In this document: positions 27,448 to 36,396 of the stretch, piece after piece
Layout: each line of letters starts with the position of its first letter
Numbering within the stretch: position 1 is the stretch's first letter
Assembly: GCA_036160955.1 (NCBI GenBank)
Contig: JAYYDJ010000011.1
Span: forward strand, 13,557-77,556
Direction: 5' to 3'
Origin: GCA-2699365 sp036160955
GTDB taxonomy: Bacteria > Verrucomicrobiota > Verrucomicrobiia > Opitutales > Coraliomargaritaceae
Length of the DNA: 64,000 nt
Program-made: the position numbers and the translations under genes
The notes under the pieces: generated by a model
What the model saw: the letters and a program-made list of their open reading frames with translations, nothing else
Databases searched by the model: none
Told to the model about the DNA's origin: nothing

Positions 27448-28337
27448 CTTGCTCGCGTTCGACTAAATTGCCTGCGGATATTCGTGAGGAATATCCTTTT
27501 ACAGGGAATCTAATGGACTTACCGAGTGGGGTGAAAATGCATTATTTAGACGAGGGTTCAGGTCCAGTATTATTGATGCTGCATGGTAATCCGACTTGGT
27601 CGTTCTACTACCGCGGCTTAGTCAATAAAATGGTTTATGCTGGTTACCGCTGTATCGTCCCCGACCACATTGGTTGCGGTCTTTCGGATAAGCCTCCGAC
27701 TTATAACTATAAGTTGGAGCAGAGAATAGAAGATGTGGCTTCTTTACTGCATTATTTGGAAATTGAAAGTTACAGCTTAATTGTACATGATTGGGGAGGT
27801 GCAATTGGTTGCGGCCTAGCTGTTCGTCGTCCTAAAGCTGTAGAGAAGATAGTATTGCTCAATACAGCAGCTTTTAATTCCAGGCGCATCCCTTGGCGAA
27901 TTGCTGCTCTAAAGGTTCCGTGGCTCGGTGAATTCATTATTCGCGCTCTAAATGGTTTTGCTGGACCCGCAGTAAACATGTCTGTACGCATCCCCCTGTC
28001 GCCGGCAGTCAAGCGAGGTTTCCTGTGGCCTTACAGAAGTTGGGCGAATCGAATTGCTACGTGGAGCTTTGTTAAAGATATTCCTTTACGTAAAAAGCAT
28101 GTCAGTTTTGCCACACTAGCGACTATTGAAGCGTCTCTGCCCGATTTATCTCACAAGCCAATTCATATTGTATGGGGCGGTAAAGATTTTTGTTTTAATC
28201 ACTATTTCCTTAAGCGCTGGCAAACAATTTTTCCTACGGCAGAGCTCAGTTTATTTCCTTTGTGCGGGCACTATATTTTAGAAGATGGCCGAGCTGAAGC
28301 AGAAACTGTAATTCAGCGCTTTATAGATAAAGTTTAG
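27444..28337 (+). CDS. oleB: OleB-like alpha/beta hydrolase (beta-lactone decarboxylase type)
   Basis: A 297-residue alpha/beta hydrolase of the haloalkane-dehalogenase-like group. In olefin synthesis OleB decarboxylates a beta-lactone to the alkene. It has the oxyanion region LHGNPTWSFYYRGLV, the nucleophile D116 in VHDWGGAIG and a catalytic histidine in LCGHYILEDG near residue 282. The ATG at 27444 overlaps the oleA TGA by 4 nt and is preferred to a GTG four codons upstream. Pairing with an OleA-like protein is the main reason for calling it OleB rather than a dehalogenase. Confidence 0.8.
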   Translation: MTCSRSTKLPADIREEYPFTGNLMDLPSGVKMHYLDEGSGPVLLMLHGNPTWSFYYRGLVNKMVYAGYRCIVPDHIGCGLSDKPPTYNYKLEQRIEDVASLLHYLEIESYSLIVHDWGGAIGCGLAVRRPKAVEKIVLLNTAAFNSRRIPWRIAALKVPWLGEFIIRALNGFAGPAVNMSVRIPLSPAVKRGFLWPYRSWANRIATWSFVKDIPLRKKHVSFATLATIEASLPDLSHKPIHIVWGGKDFCFNHYFLKRWQTIFPTAELSLFPLCGHYILEDGRAEAETVIQRFIDKV

Positions 28338-28448
28338 TTTTATCGTATCTGCATAAGCAAATAGCTTCATTTTAACCAACGAATCTACTTATAATTAAGC
28401 TGTAGGATTCGTTTTGCATTTTTTGAGAAAGCAGATCTTACTATTATT

Positions 28449-28931
28449 ATGAGTTCTGTATTGCAATTGATCATAGAGGGTGAGCGGCTTGATTCGGCCC
28501 AAATGGCACAAGTGTTAAATTTGAGCGAAGCTGAGGTAGAGTCGGAAATCCAGCGCCTGAAAGCCGAGCATATTTTGCTGGGATGGCGCCCCGTACTGAA
28601 TCCACAATGTGTGCAGGAGGATATTATTCGGGCGGTTATCGAGGTTAAGATCAGTCCTGAGCGTGATGGAGGCTTTGATCGCTTGGCTGCTCGTATTAGC
28701 CAATTTGATGCAGTTGAGTCGTGTTACTTAATGTCGGGTAGCTATGATTTACTTATTTTTGCAACAGGCGCGGATTTACGCGAAGTGGCTAGCTTCGTTT
28801 CTGAGCGCCTAGCTAGTTTATCCGGTGTGCTATCAACGGCTACTCACTTTATGCTTCGTGCTTATAAGGAGCAGGGGCACTTACTCCTTTCGCCTAATCA
28901 GTGTGGCGACAAGCCAGTCGTTAGCCCTTAA
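28449..28931 (+). CDS. Lrp/AsnC-family transcriptional regulator
   Basis: A 160-residue regulator. Residues 1-55 form a winged helix-turn-helix (AQMAQVLNLSEAEVESEIQRL), and residues 65-145 form the AsnC ligand-binding domain with the RAVIEVKISPERDGGFDRLAARISQF strand-helix, the CYLMSGSYDLLIFATG core and a LRAYKEQG ending. Such proteins sense amino acids or similar small molecules. It ends six bases before an aminotransferase gene on the same strand, so amino-acid metabolism is the likely regulon; the ligand is unknown. Confidence 0.9.
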   Translation: MSSVLQLIIEGERLDSAQMAQVLNLSEAEVESEIQRLKAEHILLGWRPVLNPQCVQEDIIRAVIEVKISPERDGGFDRLAARISQFDAVESCYLMSGSYDLLIFATGADLREVASFVSERLASLSGVLSTATHFMLRAYKEQGHLLLSPNQCGDKPVVSP

Positions 28932-28937
28932 TTCCTA

Positions 28938-30110
28938 ATGGAAGCAAATAGCCAACGATTTGTGGCCGGTCATATAAGCGGCTTGCCTCGCTCTGGTATC
29001 CGTGACTTTTTTGCCATTGTCGCTGCGATGCCTCAAGCTATCTCATTAGGTATTGGTGAGCCCGACTTTGTTACACCATGGCACATACGTGAAGCAGCTA
29101 TATTTGCTTTGGAGAAAGGCAAAACTAGTTACACCGACAATTTGGGCTTATTTCGATTACGAAACGAGATCAGCAAGTATGTCGAAAAAAATTTTAATCA
29201 AAGCTATCATCCGGAAAGAGAAGTACTTGTTGCAGTAGGTGTTTCTGAGGCATTAGATATTGCGCTGCGTGCAGTTTTAAATCCTGGCGACAAAGTTCTC
29301 TATCATGAGCCCTGTTACGTTTCTTACAGTCCAAGTATAAAACTTGCACATGCTGAGCCAGTAAGAGTTGGTACTTCTGCGGAAGATCAATTTTCTATTG
29401 ATCCAGATCGAGTTGCTGATTCATGGGAGCCAGGATGTAAAGTATTACTGCTTAATTTTCCGACCAATCCCACTGGCGGCGTGACAGATAAGGTCAAACT
29501 TGAAAAGCTTGCAAAGTTTGCAGTCGAAAAAGATTTATTAATAATTTCTGATGAGATTTATTCAGAACTGACTTTTGAGGGTAACCACACTAGTATTGCA
29601 TCACTGCCTGGTATGCGCGATCGCACTATTTTCTTGCATGGATTCTCTAAAGCATACGCCATGACAGGTTTTCGTATCGGATATGCATGTGGTCCCCAGC
29701 CATTGATTGAAGCTATGATGAAGATCCATCAATACAGTATGTTGTGTGCGCCTATTTTATCTCAAGAAGCTGCTTTAGAAGCATTAAAAAATGGTCAACC
29801 TGCGCTTGCCAGAATGAAGGAGGCATATCAGGATCGACGAGATTTAATAGTAGCGCGTTTTAATACTTTAGGGCTCGATTGTCATCTTCCAAAGGGCTCT
29901 TTTTACGCTTTTCCATCGATCCAATCAGTAGGACTTGAATCAATTGATTTTTGCAAGGCACTGCTACAAAAACAAGAAGTAGCCGTTGTTCCAGGTACCG
30001 CTTTCGGTCCCAGTGGTGCAGGATACGTACGCGCTAGTTTCTCCACAAGTTACGAGCGCATTATTGAAGCGTGCGATCGTATCGGAAGATTCTTAGATAC
30101 AAACAATTAA
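28938..30110 (+). CDS. class I/II aminotransferase
   Basis: A 390-residue fold-type I PLP enzyme. It has the SLGIGEPDFVTPWHIREAA start, YTDNLGLFRLRNEIS, the LNFPTNPTGG motif near 175, the DEIYSELTFEG segment and the PLP lysine near residue 238 in FSKAYAMTGFRIGYACG. A C-terminal substrate-carboxylate arginine is in GAGYVRASFSTSYE. It resembles aspartate/alanine/aromatic aminotransferases of the PatA/AlaT type. It is distinct from the DapL at 9150. It is translated with the Lrp-type regulator 6 bases upstream. The amino donor cannot be assigned. Confidence 0.88.
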   Translation: MEANSQRFVAGHISGLPRSGIRDFFAIVAAMPQAISLGIGEPDFVTPWHIREAAIFALEKGKTSYTDNLGLFRLRNEISKYVEKNFNQSYHPEREVLVAVGVSEALDIALRAVLNPGDKVLYHEPCYVSYSPSIKLAHAEPVRVGTSAEDQFSIDPDRVADSWEPGCKVLLLNFPTNPTGGVTDKVKLEKLAKFAVEKDLLIISDEIYSELTFEGNHTSIASLPGMRDRTIFLHGFSKAYAMTGFRIGYACGPQPLIEAMMKIHQYSMLCAPILSQEAALEALKNGQPALARMKEAYQDRRDLIVARFNTLGLDCHLPKGSFYAFPSIQSVGLESIDFCKALLQKQEVAVVPGTAFGPSGAGYVRASFSTSYERIIEACDRIGRFLDTNN

Positions 30111-30123
30111 CGAAGTTGTTTTT

Positions 30124-30951
30124 TTATTCTTCTAGCTTTAGCTCATAAGTAGATCCGCGTGAATCCACTAATATAACATAACTTTCATGAGCTTCATCTA
30201 AGCCTATAACGGGATCTTTAGTAATTAGTTCGCCCTGCGCATAAATTCCGCTAGGTCTGATTCCGCCATCAATAATAGCGGATTCTTCGCGGCCGGTATT
30301 TTTTTTACTGTCTTTATCAATGGTCTTCTCATCAATGTTCGTATTGATGGAACCATTTAGTTGAAGTTCAGCTAATTTTTTTTGTATAGCAATAGCATGC
30401 TCTTCATCGCTTCGGTTGGTTTCAGCAATTGCTATATTTCCGAGTTCTAGGACACGACCATCAGTAGAGTGTAGTAGATCTCCAGGACGTTTACGCACGG
30501 GTAAATTCAAAACATTTTCAAAACGCACAAAAAATCCTATCTCATCCAATCCCAATTGCTCGGCGATGTAGCTCTCTAACTTTTCAAAGTCGATGATAAC
30601 CACTGTTTCTGGAACTTCTTCGACTTCAACTTCTGGATTTGCCGCTATTTCAGGTAGTCCGCTCTTTTCAAAGTTATAGGTTGCTACGAAGGGCTCGTTT
30701 TTAAGTGTGCTATACTTTGTCCAATTCCTAGATAGCCACTGATCACGCAATAGTCCCTGCATAATGCGCGCACTAGGGCTCATCTCGATTGTCTCTTTTT
30801 TATAGTTACTTACAGCAGTGATTCCCGAGTCCGATATGTTGGTAATTCTCGATACAAGACTATCGAATAACCCATAACTATAAGAAACCCATACAGAAGC
30901 TAAAACAGCTACTGGCAGAACGATGCGAGGATTGTTTAGGTGCTGGCGCAT
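30124..30951 (-). CDS. pseudopilus system inner-membrane linker (GspC/PilP-like)
   Basis: A 275-residue protein that is last in the minus-strand pseudopilus cluster. It has one N-terminal transmembrane helix (about 11-30, VLPVAVLASVWVSYSYGLF), a long periplasmic region, and a closing beta-rich segment (YVILVDSRGSTYELKLEE) like the homology region that contacts a secretin. Position after the GspL- and GspM-like genes fits a GspC or PilP role, but sequence similarity is too weak to name it. The region around residues 200-230 is charged and probably unstructured. It starts 9 bases after the preceding gene's stop. Confidence 0.55.
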   Translation of the reverse strand: MRQHLNNPRIVLPVAVLASVWVSYSYGLFDSLVSRITNISDSGITAVSNYKKETIEMSPSARIMQGLLRDQWLSRNWTKYSTLKNEPFVATYNFEKSGLPEIAANPEVEVEEVPETVVIIDFEKLESYIAEQLGLDEIGFFVRFENVLNLPVRKRPGDLLHSTDGRVLELGNIAIAETNRSDEEHAIAIQKKLAELQLNGSINTNIDEKTIDKDSKKNTGREESAIIDGGIRPSGIYAQGELITKDPVIGLDEAHESYVILVDSRGSTYELKLEE

Positions 30952-30960
30952 TATAAGTCG

Positions 30961-31608
30961 TTAGATTTCGTTAAGCTCAATGGATGGGTCTATTAGAGGA
31001 AAGAACAATGATGCTTCTAAAGCATATCCTTCATTTGTGCGAACTATTTTTATGTGTTGATATTCATGTGTGGGCGGACGACTCCAAAGGTACTTGATAC
31101 ATTCAGTAAGTGAATAAAGTGGTAAAAAAGGTTCTTCATTTGTAGAAGGTTTATTTAATGCACTTGCCCATAAATTAAGTGTGGCACCATTGATTATTAT
31201 TTCATCATTGCCTGTGTCTATGGTATTTTTTCCAGTTTCGATAATGACTAATTCGGGGACTGCTGCATCACTTGGTGGATTTTGTAGCGTCCACCCATGC
31301 GCTAAGAAGGCTGGAGCAAGAGATTCTTTCAGTAATTGTGCGTTGGCTTCATCTTTGGATATAAAGCTCTGATTGAATAATATATATCTTTTGCGCAGAT
31401 CTTTTTGCTCAGTGCTCGTTAATTCTTTTTCTAAATCTTTTTGTTCCTGGCGCAGTTGCATGCTTTGAGTTAGTTTAATTTGGCGCATACTCTCTAGTGG
31501 TCTATATTGCTGTCCAAAGTAAACCAAAGCTACAGTAGCAATAAGCAGTAGTGCGATTACTGGGTAAGAAGCTAGTAGATTGTATAATCTGTAAAATTGT
31601 CTACGCAT
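30961..31608 (-). CDS. GspM/PilO-like assembly protein
   Basis: A 215-residue bitopic protein. A short N-terminus is followed by one transmembrane helix (about 15-33, PVIALLLIATVALVYFGQQY) and then a coiled coil (LTQSMQLRQEQKDLEKELTS). The C-terminal half forms an alternating alpha/beta region with the sequence WSRPPTHEYQHIKIVR. This layout matches PilO and GspM, which dimerise with PilN/GspL in the inner-membrane platform. The call depends on architecture and on position between the GspL-like and GspC-like genes. Confidence 0.55.
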   Translation of the reverse strand: MRRQFYRLYNLLASYPVIALLLIATVALVYFGQQYRPLESMRQIKLTQSMQLRQEQKDLEKELTSTEQKDLRKRYILFNQSFISKDEANAQLLKESLAPAFLAHGWTLQNPPSDAAVPELVIIETGKNTIDTGNDEIIINGATLNLWASALNKPSTNEEPFLPLYSLTECIKYLWSRPPTHEYQHIKIVRTNEGYALEASLFFPLIDPSIELNEI

Positions 31609-31626
31609 TTTTTTGCTAGTACTGTT

Positions 31627-32964
31627 CTATTTCTTGAATGGAGATACGTTAAATGAAAGTGTAAAAGTTCTCAAGCGCCCGCGCTGGTTGCCGAAGCGTG
31701 AGCCATTTCGATCCTGTTCAAATTCTATCGTTGGTTGACTGATCGACCAACTCTCTTTTTTGAGCTTACTAGTCATTTGCTCAATCTCCGTAGTTAAATC
31801 AAGGTCTGCTGTAAGTGGACGACCTATTATTATAATCTCGGTGACGGCATCTTCTGGATTGATAGATGCACTATAGGTATCAAGCTCGATAGACATAGGT
31901 AGAGCGCTCGACAATCCCTGCAGAAGACTTACTAATGGAGCTGGAACTGGCGCATCCTTGCTTATGGTTTCTCGCCCTTGGCTAAATTCAATGACCTTAC
32001 TGTATTGGCGATTATCGAGTATGCTTCGCTGAACTTCATTGATTGACTTAATTTGTGCCTGGAGTTTCAGATCTAGGCTACTTAGATCCACCGCAATTTC
32101 TTGTTTCTTTTCTAATAGCGGGATTGTTTGATAAAAAGATATGATTAATGCGATGCTACATAATGCGAATGCGCGATGTCGTAAGCGTAGATTTCTCTGT
32201 CTTGCCCAATCAGCGCGCCTAACAAGATTCTTTTTGGAGTCAATTTTTTGCTGACCTAGTCGAGTAATTTTACTTGTGGGATCTTTAGTATCATCGATGG
32301 GCTCATTTTGTAATTGTGGATTTATCCCAAATTCTTGCTCGATAAATAAACCCAATCGATTGGCGCCAACTTCTAACTGCTCTACGCTTGGCTCTGCAGT
32401 ATTAAGTCGGCTGAAAAAGAGTAGGTTGCCTGTTTCTTCACGGGCAATTAAGTAACCAGCATCTCCAAGCCCACTATAATGAATTAGCCCTTGCGGGTTA
32501 TCGCATGCATTAGCGCTGATACTAGACAAAGAGAATGGCAGACTAAAAATACCTTCTAAGTAAACTCCGTTTTGTAGCGCCCACTTAGCAATAGCTCCCG
32601 CTATAGAATTAGGAAGGCTACTAACTAAATAAAATTGATGCGCGCCTTCTCGTTGTAGGTGCATGTCAGTAGCTACCCAGCAGCGATCTTCATTGCCGTA
32701 TAGTTTTATCTTTCGTTGTTGGAGTAATTGTTGCTGTAATTTGGGGGCTATTTTCGGAACACGCTCGAGATGGTGATCGAGGGAAGGAAGATCGATGTAG
32801 ATGCGTATACGGCTTATTCCTAGTGATTTAGTCTCAGCGTCTAATACTGACAAAAATCCTGAAATATCCTCAATGTTTGCCTCCTTGATCAGGTGTCCAC
32901 CAGATTTGGAAATACGCCAAATTCTTACCGTATTGTGATCCCAAATTATTGTATGAGCTGCCAT
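31627..32964 (-). CDS. GspL-like (PilM-PilN fusion) platform protein
   Basis: A 445-residue protein with three parts. Residues 1-220 form an actin-like cytoplasmic domain related to PilM/GspL. A transmembrane helix is at about 268-290 (AFALCSIALIISFYQTIPLL). A coiled coil and ferredoxin-like periplasmic PilN-type domain make up the rest (VDLSSLDLKLQAQIKSINEVQ onward). This is the arrangement of GspL, which links the ATPase to the periplasmic platform. The actin-like part shows no clear ATP-binding signature. It lies between the large prepilin and the GspM-like gene, 15-20 bases from each, in one transcription unit. Confidence 0.62.
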   Translation of the reverse strand: MAAHTIIWDHNTVRIWRISKSGGHLIKEANIEDISGFLSVLDAETKSLGISRIRIYIDLPSLDHHLERVPKIAPKLQQQLLQQRKIKLYGNEDRCWVATDMHLQREGAHQFYLVSSLPNSIAGAIAKWALQNGVYLEGIFSLPFSLSSISANACDNPQGLIHYSGLGDAGYLIAREETGNLLFFSRLNTAEPSVEQLEVGANRLGLFIEQEFGINPQLQNEPIDDTKDPTSKITRLGQQKIDSKKNLVRRADWARQRNLRLRHRAFALCSIALIISFYQTIPLLEKKQEIAVDLSSLDLKLQAQIKSINEVQRSILDNRQYSKVIEFSQGRETISKDAPVPAPLVSLLQGLSSALPMSIELDTYSASINPEDAVTEIIIIGRPLTADLDLTTEIEQMTSKLKKESWSISQPTIEFEQDRNGSRFGNQRGRLRTFTLSFNVSPFKK

Positions 32965-32979
32965 GACATTTATTATTAG

Positions 32980-34449
32980 TTAATATATCCACTTTTCTCC
33001 GTCAAAGCGTAAAGTGCTAAATGGCTCAATTATTGTAAAAATGCCGACCTCAGCTTGGTTCCAAGGATCACCTAAAAGGATTTCTTGTCTGCGTAAGAAG
33101 TATCTATTTTCAGACCAGTCGTTTGTAGCTGAGCCGTTTAAGCTAATGAGAAGAGGTTCTTGGGGGTTTGAATTGTTTGGATCTGCGTATGGATTAACTA
33201 ATCCAAGCGGCGCGAGATCAGTTAAAGTAAGTGGCACTGTTATGGATTGATTAATTGGCACTTGGAAGGAGCGTTGTCCGCTGACGATTACTGTGGCAGG
33301 CTGATTACCATCAATACGTTGACCTCGCTCAACTTGGATTACCGCATCAACGTAAGAGTAAATTTGTGCTGGGTGATCAAAAAATCCATCGAGATCAACA
33401 TCTTCGGAGTAGGGGGTGGGATCTATTATGCCATTTCCGTTGTAATCGTAGTTATTTGTTGTTTCATCTAAGAATTGATCAAGAGTGCCATTACCGTTTA
33501 GGTCTTCACTACGATCTAGATATCCGTTATTATCTACATCTTCCCCTGCATCTAAAGTGTTATTTCTGTTTTCGTCTTCGGTTGATTCTCGCGACTGTAG
33601 TATAAACTTCGCATTTTGTAAATTTTTACTAGTAACAGATACGGAACCACGATCCCAGAAGCCTAGGGCATTAGTAAAACCTGCACTTAGATTTGCTCCG
33701 CCAGCTTCTTGAATAGCTAGTCGATTTTCAATCACCACGGTGCATAGCAGATCGCGCAGGTCGATCCGCTGAACATTTAGCTCGGCTGCACGACCTTTCC
33801 ATTTAGACTGGTTTAAGCCGTAGTTCTCCCAATCGCCCCAATTACCTGTAGCAGGGTCGCCGTCATATCCCACAGGGTCGCCGTCATCTCCCACAGCCCA
33901 ATTTTCCCAAAAATTATTAAAGCTATTAACATTCAAGGTATTTGGTAGCGGTAAATCAGGATTGGTGGTGGATACCAGCAGAAGTCGTAATTCAGTTGGA
34001 TTTTGCTCGTCACTAAGCCAGCCTGAACCATCACCAGTAATTTGGAAGAAACTATCTCCAGCCCAAGTATTTTCGGCAAAATATAGCATGCGAGTGGTTG
34101 TCGTGGCTGGGCTAGGGCGTATGCCCACTGGGTAGCGTAATTCATTAGCACTACCGCCACCATGACGCGAAGCGAGATTCCACCAGTAGTTATCCTCAGC
34201 GCTTGTTGCTACGCTTGAATTATTTTCAAATAGTGGAAATATTTGCTCTCTTAGCATACCTCGCTTTAAAGCTTCAGCAACTTTAGGTAGTTCTGCAGCT
34301 TCATCCACTGCTCGTTGTACGCGAATGATGTCGATTGCACTTGGCAGAACTGCTGCAGATAAGATAGCAATAATTACTAACACACCAATTAGCTCTACTA
34401 GTGTAAATCCAGCAGGATTCAAAGTTATGATCTTCTTGTATGGGCGCAT
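32980..34449 (-). CDS. large prepilin-like protein with EF-hand-type calcium loops
   Basis: A 489-residue protein with a type IV prepilin leader. The cleavage site is PAG|FTLVELIGVLVIIAI near residue 13. The start at 34449 is chosen because an upstream ATG at 34518 overlaps the previous gene. Behind the pilin helix is a very large globular region, much longer than GspH-K. Residues about 300-375 contain repeated aspartate/asparagine-glycine loops (DENRNNTLDAGED, DVDNNGYLD, DLNGNGTLD, DYNGNGIIDP, DVDLDGFFD) of the dockerin/EF-hand type, which should bind calcium. It is the likely tip or minor pseudopilin of the cluster. I found no close named family. Confidence 0.72.
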   Translation of the reverse strand: MRPYKKIITLNPAGFTLVELIGVLVIIAILSAAVLPSAIDIIRVQRAVDEAAELPKVAEALKRGMLREQIFPLFENNSSVATSAEDNYWWNLASRHGGGSANELRYPVGIRPSPATTTTRMLYFAENTWAGDSFFQITGDGSGWLSDEQNPTELRLLLVSTTNPDLPLPNTLNVNSFNNFWENWAVGDDGDPVGYDGDPATGNWGDWENYGLNQSKWKGRAAELNVQRIDLRDLLCTVVIENRLAIQEAGGANLSAGFTNALGFWDRGSVSVTSKNLQNAKFILQSRESTEDENRNNTLDAGEDVDNNGYLDRSEDLNGNGTLDQFLDETTNNYDYNGNGIIDPTPYSEDVDLDGFFDHPAQIYSYVDAVIQVERGQRIDGNQPATVIVSGQRSFQVPINQSITVPLTLTDLAPLGLVNPYADPNNSNPQEPLLISLNGSATNDWSENRYFLRRQEILLGDPWNQAEVGIFTIIEPFSTLRFDGEKWIY

Positions 34450-34454
34450 AAAAA

Positions 34455-35180
34455 TTACTGATGAAAGATATATACGTAGGCGTGATACTCTCCAGGTTGA
34501 TCGCCTGGAGTAAACCAAGCGTTGGCACCTTCGAGGCCTCCTTTTTGTGCAATTCCGTTACCCGCTAAGCTAGCTTCAATAAAGTCTAATTCAGTTAGGG
34601 CATCAGCTCCAAACGGTCCATTCACTTTAATTGCGAGACCCGCAGCTTCTCGAGTTGTTAGATTAGGCATAAAATAATAAGCAACCAATACTGCCTTACC
34701 AGCAGACTCGAATATCATACTATCTATAGTCCCGGAGTAGGTCGCTCCTCCAATAAGAGTTGCGCCTACTGGGCTACTACCGATTGCAAAGGTTAATGTG
34801 TTTGTAGGGCGCCCTATGGGAACTCCCTCCTGCTCGAGGAGCTGTGTCTGATAAACAAGCATATCTCCGAGGTCACGATTACCTATCTCGGGTGTGTATT
34901 CGCTTGGTGGATCTCCGTTGGGATCAGCTTTATAATTAAGAACTTGTGTAATTTCAGTATCAGTTGGGATACGGTCATAACGCTGATAATAATGCGTTGC
35001 TGCTATTTGCGCCGCACTCACAGATGCAATCGCCGAACTTATCTTTGATTCACGAATCGATTTTATTACATTAGGTGCTATCATTGCGGCAAGTATAGAC
35101 ATAATCGCTAGCACGCCTATCATTTCAATGAGCGTAAATGCGTAATGTTTAGTAGCAAAAACTGGAGTACGTTTGTGCAT
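34455..35180 (-). CDS. pseudopilin, paralogue of the 38186 gene
   Basis: A 241-residue type IV pilin-like protein. The leader cleavage site reads HYA|FTLIEMIGVLAIMSILAAM near residue 14; the residue before the cut is Ala, not the usual Gly. The remaining sequence aligns end to end with the pseudopilin at 38186-38896 and is identical at well over half of the positions by eye, including the closing GLEGANAWF and GEYHAYVY segments. It is longer than GspG (about 145 residues). It ends 5 bases before the large prepilin gene. The gene pair brackets gspE and gspF, which indicates a local duplication. Confidence 0.8.
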   Translation of the reverse strand: MHKRTPVFATKHYAFTLIEMIGVLAIMSILAAMIAPNVIKSIRESKISSAIASVSAAQIAATHYYQRYDRIPTDTEITQVLNYKADPNGDPPSEYTPEIGNRDLGDMLVYQTQLLEQEGVPIGRPTNTLTFAIGSSPVGATLIGGATYSGTIDSMIFESAGKAVLVAYYFMPNLTTREAAGLAIKVNGPFGADALTELDFIEASLAGNGIAQKGGLEGANAWFTPGDQPGEYHAYVYIFHQ

Positions 35181-35187
35181 CTTTAAT

Positions 35188-36396
35188 TTAATATGCGCCG
35201 GGGCTTAGCATATTCACCAATGGTAGAAATACAGCAGCGGCAACAAGACCAGCTAAACAGACGGTGAGTACAATGAGGCCGGGTTCTAAAATCGCAAAAA
35301 ATGTTTTTATTTTACGTGGAACAAGATCATCGTAGTAATCCACTACTGCTTGTAGGGATGTATCGAGTGAACCACTGCGCTCGCCTACTCCAACCATTGT
35401 TCTGACTAATGGCGGGAAAATAGGGTCTTTAGCCATGCTGCTACTCATCGTTGAACCGTTTGAAACTGCTGTCTCGATTCGTGTTACGCTTCGTTCAATA
35501 ACTCGATTTCCTACCACTTGGCGTGCCATTGCTAAAGAATCGGTGATAACGATGCCTGCTTTTTGCATTAAGATTAAACTGCGAAGAAAGCGCGCTACCG
35601 CGAGTGTGAGAATCACATCACCTAGGAATGGCAGTTTAAGTAGAAAGTGATCACGAAGTAGGGCAGCATTTTTAGATATTTTGAATAGTATACGTAATCC
35701 AGCGGGAGTCAAAAAGGTCGCAGCAATAATTAAAAACCAGTATTGCACCACAAATTCGCTCGCAGAAATCATAACTTGAGTGATCCAAGGTAAGGGAATA
35801 TCAAGTTCGAAAAGCAATTCTGTAACAGTTGGAAAAACAAAACGAAGAGCGATAAAAATAAAAATAATTAATGCAGCAACTACAAAGGCAGGATAGAGCA
35901 TCGCTTGTTTGAAGGCTTTCCAGTTCTTATCCATCCATTCCAAGTAATCACGTAGCTCTATAAAATTTTCATCTAAGGAACCGCTTCTTTCAGCGACTTG
36001 GACAATGTTGCGAATGTAGCCCGGAAAGACTCTAGGGAACGTCTCCAGTCCCTGGCTTAGAGGTGTACCTTGTTCTACCAATTCGGTTAGGCGTTGTCGG
36101 ACGGTAGCTTGCGCTCCCGAAGTCTCTTCTCCTTGTCGGACCCGAAGTGCGTCAATTATAGGCACTCCGGCGCGTAATTGGATGCCAATTTGAAAAATTA
36201 AATTAGCTAGGTCTGCAGTTTTCATTTTCAGCCTAGAGTTGCGCTTGCTTGCTCTTGAATCTCGCACATCGGCTTTGACTAACTCTAAGCCATCCTCTGA
36301 AATTAAGTCAGACAGGCGTTTGACGTTTTCTGCCTCACGATTGCCATTTACTAAACGACCATCTTTTGTGACTGCAGTATAGTTAAAATCAGTCAT
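35188..36396 (-). CDS. gspF: type II secretion/pilus platform protein GspF
   Basis: A 402-residue polytopic inner-membrane protein with two repeated T2SSF domains. The first has FQIGIQLRAGVPIIDALRVRQ and the second LRSLILMQKAGIVITDSLAMARQVVGN. Three hydrophobic segments (around 170-195, 220-240 and 370-395) are as in GspF/PilC. GspF is the platform on which pseudopilins are assembled. Its ATG would overlap the ancestral gspE stop by 8 nt, but gspE now terminates about 120 bases earlier, so translational coupling to gspE may be lost. Confidence 0.9.
   Translation of the reverse strand: MTDFNYTAVTKDGRLVNGNREAENVKRLSDLISEDGLELVKADVRDSRASKRNSRLKMKTADLANLIFQIGIQLRAGVPIIDALRVRQGEETSGAQATVRQRLTELVEQGTPLSQGLETFPRVFPGYIRNIVQVAERSGSLDENFIELRDYLEWMDKNWKAFKQAMLYPAFVVAALIIFIFIALRFVFPTVTELLFELDIPLPWITQVMISASEFVVQYWFLIIAATFLTPAGLRILFKISKNAALLRDHFLLKLPFLGDVILTLAVARFLRSLILMQKAGIVITDSLAMARQVVGNRVIERSVTRIETAVSNGSTMSSSMAKDPIFPPLVRTMVGVGERSGSLDTSLQAVVDYYDDLVPRKIKTFFAILEPGLIVLTVCLAGLVAAAVFLPLVNMLSPGAY

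Noticed and set aside
33845..33900. Short tandem duplication in the large prepilin gene (two near-identical ~20-base units)
   Set aside because: It keeps the frame and encodes a short GDP-VGYDGDP repeat inside an Asp/Gly-rich region; ordinary slippage, no separate element.
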